Assembly (NCBI GenBank): GCA_023460155.1
Contig: JAEWRF010000129.1
Coordinates: forward strand, 1 to 15,340
Direction of reading: 5' to 3'
Length of the DNA: 15,340 bases
From: Bacillota bacterium
Lineage (GTDB): Bacteria > Bacillota > Clostridia > Oscillospirales > Acutalibacteraceae
Part shown: in pieces, positions 1 to 5,624 of the stretch
Layout of the letters: each line of letters opens with the position of its first letter
Numbering within the stretch: the first letter of the stretch is position 1
The notes under the pieces: generated by a model
Told to the model about the DNA's origin: nothing
Database searches by the model: none
What the model saw: the letters and a program-made list of their open reading frames with translations, nothing else
Position numbers and translations under genes: made by a program

Positions 1-1
1 C

Positions 2-112
2 TGTCGGATTGCGCCGAAAAAGATTGAAAACCGGTTCCGTTTCGAATATACTGAAAAGCATAAAATCATCAGCCGGAAGCATCTGCCGGCGTACAAAGGA
101 GAATCCCAATGA
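2..112 (+). CDS. C-terminal end of an unidentified upstream protein (partial)
   Basis: Frame 2 is open from the window edge to a TGA at 110-112, giving about 36 residues that end ...HLPAYKGESQ. The codons (GAA, AAA, ATT, CGG, CCG) look like those of the surrounding genes. The stop overlaps the start of the next gene as ATGA, the usual sign of translational coupling within an operon. The tail is basic and charged, with no motif I recognise, so no function is offered. Frame 1 closes at 27, so frame 2 is the only convincing reading of this edge. The main alternative is that the open frame is chance and the region is simply leader. Confidence 0.55.
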   Translation, partial: CRIAPKKIENRFRFEYTEKHKIISRKHLPAYKGESQ

Positions 113-837
113 GCAAACCTGTCATCGGAATTATTGCAAGTCTGGTTGGAAACGACGCGGATCTTTTGCCTTCCTGCAAAGGAGTCCGGGTTACAAACGC
201 ATACGTTTTATCCGTTCTGGGGTCCGGCGGCGTACCGATGATCATTCCCCCGGTGGATGACGACGCGGCCGTCGCCGAAATGATCGCGCGGACGGACGGT
301 CTGCTTATTTCGGGAGGGAACGACCTGAGCCCGCTGATCTACGGCGAAGAACCCTGCAAAAAGCAGGGGTCGTTCAGCCCGGAGCGGGATCATATTGATC
401 TTGCCGCCATTGCGGAGGCTCACCGTCAGCAGAAGCCGATGCTGGGAATCTGCCGGGGCATTCAGGCCCTGAACGTATACTTCGGCGGCACCCTGTACCA
501 GGACCTCGCACAGGAAGACAAATTCACCGTCAAGCACTATCAGGAAGGCAGATTCTCCGCACCGAGCCACACGGTAAAAATTGAAAAGGACTGCACGCTG
601 TTTCCGATCCTCGGGGAGAAAATTGTGGTGAACAGCTTCCATCATCAGGCTGTCAAGGATGTGGCCCAAGGCTTCCGCGTCGGTGCTTATTCCAAAGACG
701 GCGTGATTGAGGAAATCGAAATGGAAAAGGGCCCCTTCGTGATGGGAATCCAGTGGCACCCGGAAGTCATGACTGCCGACGGCGACCCGGAAATGAAAAA
801 AATCTTCGGTCTCTTCGTGGAACAGTGCTCAAAATAA
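109..837 (+). CDS. Gamma-glutamyl-gamma-aminobutyrate hydrolase family protein (peptidase C26)
   Basis: A 242-residue protein of the class I glutamine amidotransferase fold, C26 family, as in PuuD. Such enzymes cleave gamma-glutamyl amide bonds in the cytoplasm. The nucleophile elbow LGICRG places the catalytic Cys at residue 115, and the motif QWHPEV gives His217 and Glu219, so the triad is complete. The N-terminal GIIAS and ISGGNDLSP segments are also typical. The start is an ATG with AAAGGAG at 95-101, seven bases upstream, overlapping the stop of the preceding frame (ATGA). The natural substrate cannot be read from the sequence: no puu or GABA pathway genes are nearby, and related proteins hydrolyse various gamma-glutamyl compounds. 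Transcription probably comes from upstream of the window and ends at the hairpin just after the stop. Confidence 0.9.
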   Translation: MSKPVIGIIASLVGNDADLLPSCKGVRVTNAYVLSVLGSGGVPMIIPPVDDDAAVAEMIARTDGLLISGGNDLSPLIYGEEPCKKQGSFSPERDHIDLAAIAEAHRQQKPMLGICRGIQALNVYFGGTLYQDLAQEDKFTVKHYQEGRFSAPSHTVKIEKDCTLFPILGEKIVVNSFHHQAVKDVAQGFRVGAYSKDGVIEEIEMEKGPFVMGIQWHPEVMTADGDPEMKKIFGLFVEQCSK

Positions 838-849
838 GCCCATAGGATT

Positions 850-880
850 AAGGAGGCCGCCCTGTTGGGCGGCCTCCTTT
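850..880. terminator. Shared terminator between convergent genes
   Basis: A perfect 13-bp GC-rich inverted repeat (850-862 with 867-879) closes on a TGTT loop. It lies between the convergent C26 peptidase and the zinc-binding lipoprotein gene. U-runs on both sides are short (CCTCCTTT on plus, CTCCTTAAT on minus), so it should end transcripts from both sides, perhaps imperfectly. Confidence 0.75.
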
Positions 881-884
881 GCTG

Positions 885-1793
885 CTATTCTCCGAGCGCC
901 TGCTGCAGGACCTTCCGATTCTGCTCCATAACGGAGAAGTATTCTTCACCTTTCGCCTGCTCCGCCTCCGTCAGTCCCTCCAGAGGGTTGAACCGCAGCG
1001 TCTGTGCGCCGACCTGCGAGGCGATGGTCTGGGCTACCTTCGGGTCAACCAGATCCTCGAACAGAATGTACTTTACATGGTACTGCTTTGCGGTCCGAAT
1101 GATTTCCGTCATCCGCTTCGGATCGGGCTCGGTGTCCGCCGAAAGCCCTTCGATCGGAATCTGATCGAGGCCGTAAGCCTGGCAGACATAGCCGAGCATC
1201 TGGTGAGAAACAACCACACGCTTGTTCGTCAGCCCGGAAAGGGTTTTCCGGTATTCCTGATCCAGCGCATCGAAGCGGGCCGCGTTCTGCGCGTACCGCT
1301 CCTCGTAATAGGACTTTCCCGCCGGATCCGCTTTCTCAAACGCATCGCGGATCGCCGCCATTTCAAGCTTTGCGTCCTCCGGAGCCAGCCACATATGCGG
1401 ATCGGCCTTTGCCGCGTCCGTGCTGCCGTTCAGAAGCGAAACCTTTTCCGAAGCCTTTACCGCGATCAGTTTTTTGTTGCTCAGAGTAGCAAGCACACGG
1501 TCGACCCAGCTCTCCATCCCCGCGCCGTTGTAAACAAGGAGATCGGCCCGCTCCAGACCGGCAATATCCGTTGTGGAGGGTTCCCAGTCGTGCGGCTCCG
1601 TGCCGGCAGGCACAAGATTTACGACATCCGCCCGGTCTCCCCCCACCTTCTTCGAAAAATCGTACATCGCATAAAAGCTTGCGTACACCTTCAGCTTTCC
1701 GTCCGACACCGCGGGAGCCGTTTTCCCGGCACAGCCGACGGCGCTTGACAAAAGCAGGAATGAAACCGCCGCGGCAATCAGTTTTTTCATCAT
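885..1793 (-). CDS. znuA: Zinc ABC transporter substrate-binding lipoprotein (ZnuA/AdcA type)
   Basis: A cluster A-I metal-binding lipoprotein of about 302 residues. The N-terminus is a signal peptide with lipobox AVGC, giving lipidated Cys at about residue 21 and attachment to the outer face of the membrane. Three histidine ligands are visible in GTEPHDWEP, DPHMWLAP and VVSHQMLGY, with the acidic region FEDLVDPK further on; three His is typical of zinc rather than manganese. The His-rich loop common in ZnuA is absent. The frame can begin at GTG 1797-1799, but ATG 1791-1793 is better spaced from the GGGG at about 1799-1802 and is preferred. A strong promoter and an inverted repeat over the start point precede it. 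No permease or ATPase gene is adjacent, so it must share a transporter encoded elsewhere. A manganese role is possible but less likely. Confidence 0.88.
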   Translation of the reverse strand: MMKKLIAAAVSFLLLSSAVGCAGKTAPAVSDGKLKVYASFYAMYDFSKKVGGDRADVVNLVPAGTEPHDWEPSTTDIAGLERADLLVYNGAGMESWVDRVLATLSNKKLIAVKASEKVSLLNGSTDAAKADPHMWLAPEDAKLEMAAIRDAFEKADPAGKSYYEERYAQNAARFDALDQEYRKTLSGLTNKRVVVSHQMLGYVCQAYGLDQIPIEGLSADTEPDPKRMTEIIRTAKQYHVKYILFEDLVDPKVAQTIASQVGAQTLRFNPLEGLTEAEQAKGEEYFSVMEQNRKVLQQALGE

Positions 1794-1837
1794 AAACACC
1801 CCGAAAAAAATTAAATCCGGGACAAATGCAATAGTAA

Positions 1838-1860
1838 ATGCAAATAGTTCCCATTTGCAT
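1838..1860. promoter_or_regulatory. Candidate Zur/Fur-family operator
   Basis: A perfect inverted repeat, ATGCAAAT-7-ATTTGCAT, sits immediately downstream of the -10 hexamer and covers the predicted start point. The size and AT-rich arms resemble Fur-family boxes, and zinc uptake genes are usually repressed by Zur this way. A further partial copy of the left arm (AAATGCAATA, 1824-1833) lies 12 bp away in direct orientation and may be a second half-site. The regulator's identity is inferred from the gene it controls. Confidence 0.6.
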
Positions 1861-1861
1861 C

Positions 1862-1890
1862 ATTGTATCACGCCTGGAAACTGCTGTCAA
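1862..1890 (-). promoter_or_regulatory. Promoter of the zinc-binding lipoprotein gene
   Basis: On the minus strand, TTGACA (1885-1890), 17 bases, then TACAAT (1862-1867): near-perfect sigma-A spacing and hexamers. The predicted start point is near 1855, inside the neighbouring inverted repeat. Confidence 0.8.
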
Positions 1891-2009
1891 GCAAAATGCG
1901 CCCGGAAATAGTGTGCCCGCGAACAAAGAGGTGAATTCCTGCCGGTAGGAAAGAAACGCGGCTATGCCCAGTAAAAAATTCTGTTTTTAATGAAAATGCT
2001 GCGCGAATA

Positions 2010-2018
2010 TGTTATATT
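2010..2018 (+). promoter_or_regulatory. Extended -10 promoter of the small membrane protein gene
   Basis: TGT followed by TATATT forms an extended -10 element; no good -35 is seen. It lies 24 bases before a strong ribosome binding site. Confidence 0.45.
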
Positions 2019-2041
2019 GAAAAGGAAACGAGGTGAACTGT

Positions 2042-2146
2042 GTGAGCAGGGGACTTTGGATTGCTGAATTTATCGTCGGGGTTGTCGGGACCCTCTGCGG
2101 CGCGGCCGTAGTTGCCCTCAGCCTGATCGGGCTGGGAAAAAACTGA
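2042..2146 (+). CDS. Small single-pass membrane protein (34 aa), unknown function
   Basis: A 34-residue ORF starting at GTG, with GAGGTGA (2030-2036) five bases upstream, and ending at TGA. It reads MSRGLWIAEF at the N-terminus and LSLIGLGKN at the C-terminus, with an almost unbroken hydrophobic stretch from about residue 7 to 31 that is rich in Val, Gly and Ala. One positive residue near the N-terminus and a Lys at the end fit a single membrane span. An extended -10 precedes it and a hairpin with a T-run begins right at its stop, so it looks like an independent one-gene transcript. It belongs to no family I recognise. It lies between the zinc lipoprotein gene and the end of the CheY-CheC-GGDEF operon, with no evident link to either. 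Confidence 0.65.
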   Translation: MSRGLWIAEFIVGVVGTLCGAAVVALSLIGLGKN

Positions 2147-2192
2147 AAAAAAGTGCCGGCTCCCTTTTTGAAGGCGGGCCGGTGCTTTTTTA
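2146..2192. terminator. Bidirectional terminator of the small gene and the signalling operon
   Basis: A-run plus GTGCCGGC (2153-2160) pairs with GCCGGTGC (2178-2185) plus a T-run, with two G-U pairs in the stem. Each strand ends its stem in six or more T, so it can stop the small gene on plus and the cyclase operon on minus. Confidence 0.8.
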
Positions 2193-2210
2193 TTGAAAGA
2201 GCGCGTCTCT

Positions 2211-3137
2211 TCATTTTTGGCACTGCTCATGGACGCGGCGCTTTACCCGATACATGGCCTGATCCGCTTCCGACAGAAGGCCCTGCATATCTTTTGCGTC
2301 TTTTGGGAAAAAGCTGACGCCAATGCTCAGGGAAATCGGGATAGACTGCCCGTTGTAGCTGATCTGCCGGTTTTCAGACGCATGAATCCGCGAAATCACC
2401 TTCCGGCAATTTTCGTGGCCGTCGACCTGCGTAAGCAGAACCAGAAATTCGTCTCCACCGAACCGGGCGACCACATCATTCTTGCGGGTGGCGTCCGTCA
2501 GGATTTCGGCAACGCGGATCAGCGCCGCGTCTCCGGCATCGTGACCGTACGTGTCATTGATCCTCTTAAAATGGTCCATGTCGATAAACAGCAGTGCGAG
2601 AAGTTCTCCGCGGCGCCTCGCACCTTCCAGCAGCTTTTCGGAAAGCTCATAGAACAGCGCCCGGTTCGCGACCCCCGTAAGAATATCGTAATAGGCCAGA
2701 TTGGAAATGGTCTCTTCCTTCTCCCTGAGCTTGCGGTTCTGAAGCAGAAGCTGGCTGATGCCGCCCCGAAGCCGCCGGATGCGGACAAAGGAATCGGTTA
2801 CGTCCATAAATTCAAGCAGCAGGTTTTTCCCCATCTGCGTCTCACAGGCAGCAACGCTCAGATTCAGCATGCGGCCATTCTGAAAAAGACCGCGGTGCAT
2901 CGCCGCACAAAGGAAAAGATTCTGCTCGTGCGCCAGAACCTCCGGGAGCGATTCGCGCAAATACCGGCTTTCCAGATTTGGCATAACCCTGAAGATATCG
3001 CGGCCGAGAACATTTTCCCTTTCCGTTTCCAGAATGCGCAGCATGAACTGGTTGATATAAGTGATGTGCTGGTATTGATCCAGAATAACGATGCCGTGAT
3101 TGATCAGGTCCATAAAATCCAGAAGATTTTGTTTCAT
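2211..3137 (-). CDS. PAS-GGDEF diguanylate cyclase
   Basis: A 308-residue soluble protein. A PAS-like sensor occupies residues about 8-115 (GIVILDQYQHITYINQ opening), a helical/coiled-coil linker about 118-148, and a GGDEF domain 150-308. The active-site motif RFGGDEF is intact at 225-231. The upstream substrate/metal signature DMDHFKRINDTYGHD is present, and an RxxD product-inhibition site (R218-D221) lies exactly five residues before GGDEF. It should therefore make cyclic di-GMP from GTP and be feedback-inhibited. No signal peptide or membrane span is seen, and no EAL or HD-GYP domain. Its ATG overlaps the stop of the CheC gene (ATGA), making it the last gene of the CheY-CheC-GGDEF operon. 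What the PAS domain senses is unknown. Confidence 0.92.
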   Translation of the reverse strand: MKQNLLDFMDLINHGIVILDQYQHITYINQFMLRILETERENVLGRDIFRVMPNLESRYLRESLPEVLAHEQNLFLCAAMHRGLFQNGRMLNLSVAACETQMGKNLLLEFMDVTDSFVRIRRLRGGISQLLLQNRKLREKEETISNLAYYDILTGVANRALFYELSEKLLEGARRRGELLALLFIDMDHFKRINDTYGHDAGDAALIRVAEILTDATRKNDVVARFGGDEFLVLLTQVDGHENCRKVISRIHASENRQISYNGQSIPISLSIGVSFFPKDAKDMQGLLSEADQAMYRVKRRVHEQCQK

Positions 3138-3766
3138 GTTAATTCGGCCTCAAGTTTATCAACAATTTGTTTGATCAGCTCAAAGGACTCAAAGGTGAGT
3201 TCAAGCACGACCGTACATTCGATCTCCGTATTCTCCACGATAAAATTGATCGAGAGAATCAAAACCGACTGATACTTTTTCAATTCAATATCCCGGTGAA
3301 AGTCGACCCGGTCATATACCTTAACCGCAGGAAGCTCATAGCTGAGTTCGATCTGCAGCAGATTTCCCAAGCCGCCGATAATGCTGTTCAGAACGATATT
3401 CCCGATCTCACGGATCACATCGAAATCCACATCCGTAAAGTCCGCGTCCTCCTCCAGCGGCGTAAAATCCTCCCCGGCGCAAAGCTGAACAAAAAGCCGG
3501 ATTTTATCCGCAGGAAAAATCATGTTTACAACTCCGGAGATCCGGTCTCCAAAGGAAATGGAAGAAACCATGAGGGTCCCCTTCCAAACGCCCGTGAGCT
3601 GACCGTCGTACTTTTCCTTCTTTTCCGCCGTATCCAGCACACTGATATGCGGAATCTGCAAAAAGATCCTCTTCCCGACGATTTCCGAAAGAGCCTCTGC
3701 CGCTTTCCCAACGCTGATGTTGAAAAATTCGCTGAGTATGTCAAACTGGATTTCTTCCCGATTCAT
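3134..3766 (-). CDS. cheC: CheC-type CheY-phosphate phosphatase
   Basis: A 210-residue CheC family protein, close to the usual CheC length. CheC phosphatases carry the motif (D/S)xxxExxNx22P. Here both copies are complete: D9-E13-N16 with Pro39, and D116-E120-N123 with Pro146, so two active sites are predicted, as in canonical CheC. The role is to dephosphorylate a CheY-like receiver in the cytoplasm. The frame opens at an ATG ending at 3775, but ATG 3764-3766 sits about nine bases after AAGGG and is preferred. It overlaps the preceding receiver gene by about 26 bases and the following cyclase gene by four. The obvious substrate is the adjacent receiver. No cheD, which partners CheC in chemotaxis, is in the window. 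Confidence 0.9.
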   Translation of the reverse strand: MNREEIQFDILSEFFNISVGKAAEALSEIVGKRIFLQIPHISVLDTAEKKEKYDGQLTGVWKGTLMVSSISFGDRISGVVNMIFPADKIRLFVQLCAGEDFTPLEEDADFTDVDFDVIREIGNIVLNSIIGGLGNLLQIELSYELPAVKVYDRVDFHRDIELKKYQSVLILSINFIVENTEIECTVVLELTFESFELIKQIVDKLEAELT

Positions 3767-4145
3767 TCCATACATCCCTTATTTTTTGGCAAATTTCAGA
3801 CATTTTTCCATTGTTCAACGGCTTGTTGACAAAGTCCAGAATTCCGCATTCCAGCGCCTCTTCCCTGCTTTTGTTCTGGACATCCGCCGAAACCACAAAA
3901 ATGCCCACCCGGCTTTCCTGCCGGACGGTCCGAATAAATTCGATTCCCGACAGCTTTGGCATCAGCAAATCGACAAAAATGAAATCGGGCCGAAATATGC
4001 GGAATTTCGCAAGAGCTTCCTCGCCGTCCGCGGCAAAATCAATCGCAAATTCCCCGATTTCCTGCTCCTGCAGGTTCCCCTGCAGCAGATGGGCGGTTAC
4101 CTTCCGTGAAAACAGAGAATCGTCCACAATCAAAAATCTGGGCAT
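3741..4145 (-). CDS. Stand-alone CheY-like response regulator
   Basis: A 134-residue single receiver domain with no output domain. The acidic pair D8-D9 (IVDDS), phosphoacceptor D59 in FVDLLMP, the Ser86-Ala-Asp switch (VVSAD) and Lys108 in NKPL are all present, so it should be phosphorylated on Asp59. The ATG at 4143-4145 is preceded by GGAGG at about 4158-4162. It is the first gene of an overlapping three-gene operon with CheC and a diguanylate cyclase, so its phosphorylation state is probably the input or output of that module. No cognate histidine kinase, CheA or flagellar gene is nearby, so whether it acts on the flagellar motor or only on the module is unknown. The gene symbol cheY is withheld for that reason. 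Confidence 0.92.
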   Translation of the reverse strand: MPRFLIVDDSLFSRKVTAHLLQGNLQEQEIGEFAIDFAADGEEALAKFRIFRPDFIFVDLLMPKLSGIEFIRTVRQESRVGIFVVSADVQNKSREEALECGILDFVNKPLNNGKMSEICQKIRDVWNESGRNPV

Positions 4146-4277
4146 TAATTCTATTTTCCTCCAAACACAATCCCGAAGCTCGCAGCAGCCGGTATCAAAG
4201 CTCTTCGGACCGGTGCCCGCCGTCCGCTGTTCCGCACGCGGTCAGCTTGTGTCGATTTCCGGGCAAAAAATAATTAT
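4146..4277 (-). promoter_or_regulatory. Structured 5' leader of the CheY-CheC-GGDEF operon
   Basis: About 130 nt lie between the predicted start point and the receiver ATG. Three helices fit together: ACACAA/TTGTGT (4165-4170 with 4247-4252), GACCG/CGGTC (4208-4212 with 4239-4243) and CCGAAG/CTTCGG (4173-4178 with 4203-4208), giving a three-way junction. The closing helix ends directly beside the GGAGG ribosome binding site. It does not match the class I c-di-GMP riboswitch or any other class I recognise. It could equally be chance pairing in GC-rich sequence. Confidence 0.35.
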
Positions 4278-4283
4278 ATTGTA

Positions 4284-4311
4284 ATTATAGCATAGAGAGA
4301 GGCAAAGTCAA
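4284..4311 (-). promoter_or_regulatory. Promoter of the CheY-CheC-GGDEF operon
   Basis: On the minus strand, TTGACT (4306-4311), 16 bases, then TATAAT (4284-4289) preceded by TGC, which makes an extended -10. The start point is expected near 4277. Confidence 0.8.
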
Positions 4312-4474
4312 CCAAACTGGAAAAATGGTCACGAAATTATGCGGTTATATTTTCCATCTTTTCATTTTATACTTTGTTTCTGTATTTCTTTTCTATCTGT
4401 CCGCTTCGTCAATCTGCCGATAGGGAACATGATCCGGGGGGCTCCTTTGCGCTGTCATTCTTCTGCGGGCTGAT
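4312..4474. other. Gene-free spacer between operon promoter and araC terminator
   Basis: AT-rich in its first half, then mixed. No ORF with a ribosome binding site and no RNA gene is visible. A 7-bp inverted repeat (TGGAAAA 4318-4324 with TTTTCCA 4350-4356) is the only structure, and it could be chance. Confidence 0.5.
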
Positions 4475-4514
4475 AAAAAGCCTCCAGCCGCAATTTTTGT
4501 CTGCGGCTGGAGGC
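4475..4514 (-). terminator. Terminator of the AraC-type regulator gene
   Basis: A perfect 13-bp stem (4480-4492 with 4502-4514) with a 9-nt loop is followed on the minus strand by TTTTTAT. It lies 18 bases after the regulator's stop codon. Confidence 0.88.
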
Positions 4515-4532
4515 CTCGCTGCTTTTCTATAG

Positions 4533-5399
4533 TTACGTATGGGAAGCATCGTACAGCTTCCGAAATTCGGTGGGAGAGTAATGCTTATATTTCTGAAAGA
4601 TCCGGTTGAACGTTGAGATACTGTTAAAACCTGCCTGAAAGGAAGCTTCCGTAATGGAAAGACTGGGATTGGTCAGGAGCTCTTCCGCCTTACGGAGGCG
4701 TTCTTTGGTGATAAAATCGGTATAAGAACAGGTTGTGAATTCTTTAAACAGCCTTGAAAAATGGGACTTGCTGAATCCGGCGTATTCGGCGGCGGCGCCT
4801 AACGGAATGTTTTCCGCACAGTGACTGGAGAGATAAGAACAGGCGGAGATCATCCGTTCCGTAATCCGGTTTGGGCCCGGCCTGTTTTCGGAAGGCGGTG
4901 AAAAGGAACCGGACAAAAAAAAGTTCCCGAGAATAATAAAAAGCCGGTAAATCTCAATACACATTTTTACTTCTTTAAAGCTATCCGATCCGTAAAACAG
5001 CTCTTTGAGCGCCGCCAGTCTTTCCGCAAGGGAAGCGGCTAGTTCAGGATCCTGTGCGGCCTTGATTTGGTGCAGACGATGAAACAAATAGAGTTTGTCC
5101 CGAAAATCGGTCCGGCCGGCGATGACGGAATAGTCGAACTGCAGCATAAGAACACGGGACGGCTGGGGCTGATGAATCAGGGCGTGCAGTTCCCCGGACC
5201 AGATAAACAAGATGTCCCCGGGTGCGGGAGAGTAGATGCGATCGTTGATTTCATACTGTACGGATTCCTGAAAAGGCAGGATGATCTCAACGTAATTGTG
5301 CCAGTGGAGAGGAAATGTATTGGGAGAATGATTGTAGATGATATTAAATGGATAGCCGATTTCGAGCTCTATATTTTGAAAATGGTCCTTATTCAGCAC
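4533..5399 (-). CDS. AraC/XylS family transcriptional regulator
   Basis: A regulator of 288 residues, normal length for the family. The N-terminal half is a cupin-like ligand domain (LHWHNYVEIILPF, then PGDILFIWSGELHAL). The C-terminal ~100 residues carry two helix-turn-helix units, the first around IPLGAAAEYAGFSKSHFSRLF and the second around SITEASFQAGFNSISTFNR, ending with the family signature KHYSPTEFRK. The frame extends to a TTG at 5516, but GTG 5397-5399 has GGGAGG eight bases upstream, and a good promoter lies inside the extra stretch, so GTG is chosen. It is divergent from a MATE exporter, and regulators of this kind often control the neighbouring transporter. The ligand is unknown. 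Confidence 0.88.
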   Translation of the reverse strand: MLNKDHFQNIELEIGYPFNIIYNHSPNTFPLHWHNYVEIILPFQESVQYEINDRIYSPAPGDILFIWSGELHALIHQPQPSRVLMLQFDYSVIAGRTDFRDKLYLFHRLHQIKAAQDPELAASLAERLAALKELFYGSDSFKEVKMCIEIYRLFIILGNFFLSGSFSPPSENRPGPNRITERMISACSYLSSHCAENIPLGAAAEYAGFSKSHFSRLFKEFTTCSYTDFITKERLRKAEELLTNPSLSITEASFQAGFNSISTFNRIFQKYKHYSPTEFRKLYDASHT

Positions 5400-5423
5400 T
5401 TCAGGCGCCTCCCGTCTGCTGTT

Positions 5424-5452
5424 ATTGTAATATGCCCAGGCGATTGATGCAA
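5424..5452 (-). promoter_or_regulatory. Promoter of the AraC-type regulator
   Basis: On the minus strand, TTGCAT (5447-5452), 17 bases, then TACAAT (5424-5429). The start point would be near 5417, giving a leader of only about 18 nt before the GTG start. Confidence 0.65.
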
Positions 5453-5532
5453 TGAGCAAAACCGTAATTCTGTCGCAGAATCGGGAACGGGGCGTGCAAT
5501 CGCAAGAAATGAGCAATGAGACGGCGCTTTGT

Positions 5533-5547
5533 GGTTAGCGCTTAACC
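5533..5547. promoter_or_regulatory. Inverted repeat between araC-type and MATE genes (possible operator)
   Basis: GGTTA-GCGCT-TAACC is a perfect 5-bp inverted repeat in the divergent intergenic region, about 78 bases before the MATE start. Its right arm sits 16 bases before a TAAAAT that could be the exporter's -10. It faintly resembles catabolite-control (cre) sites around AGCGCT but breaks symmetry there. A regulator site is an inference. Confidence 0.3.
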
Positions 5548-5624
5548 CTGCCGAGTAGTAAGATAAAATCTGAAGTATGCCCATGGATTCGGGCAAAATT
5601 TAGTGTGTCTCAATGAGGGTAAGA

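Noticed and set aside
2193..3272. A 359-codon plus-strand frame
   Set aside because: Antisense to the diguanylate cyclase and the end of CheC, both of which have complete motifs.
4146..4277. Class I or II c-di-GMP riboswitch ahead of the signalling operon
   Set aside because: The region is structured and the context tempting, but the conserved core sequences of those classes are not present. It is reported only as an unknown leader.
4318..4356. Inverted repeat TGGAAAA ... TTTTCCA
   Set aside because: Seven bases of A/T-rich pairing 25 bases apart is expected by chance in such DNA, with no T-run or promoter at a meaningful distance.
5400..5516. A 39-codon N-terminal extension of the AraC-type protein
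   Set aside because: The extension would start at TTG with no ribosome binding site and contains a good promoter. The GTG at 5397-5399 gives the normal family length.
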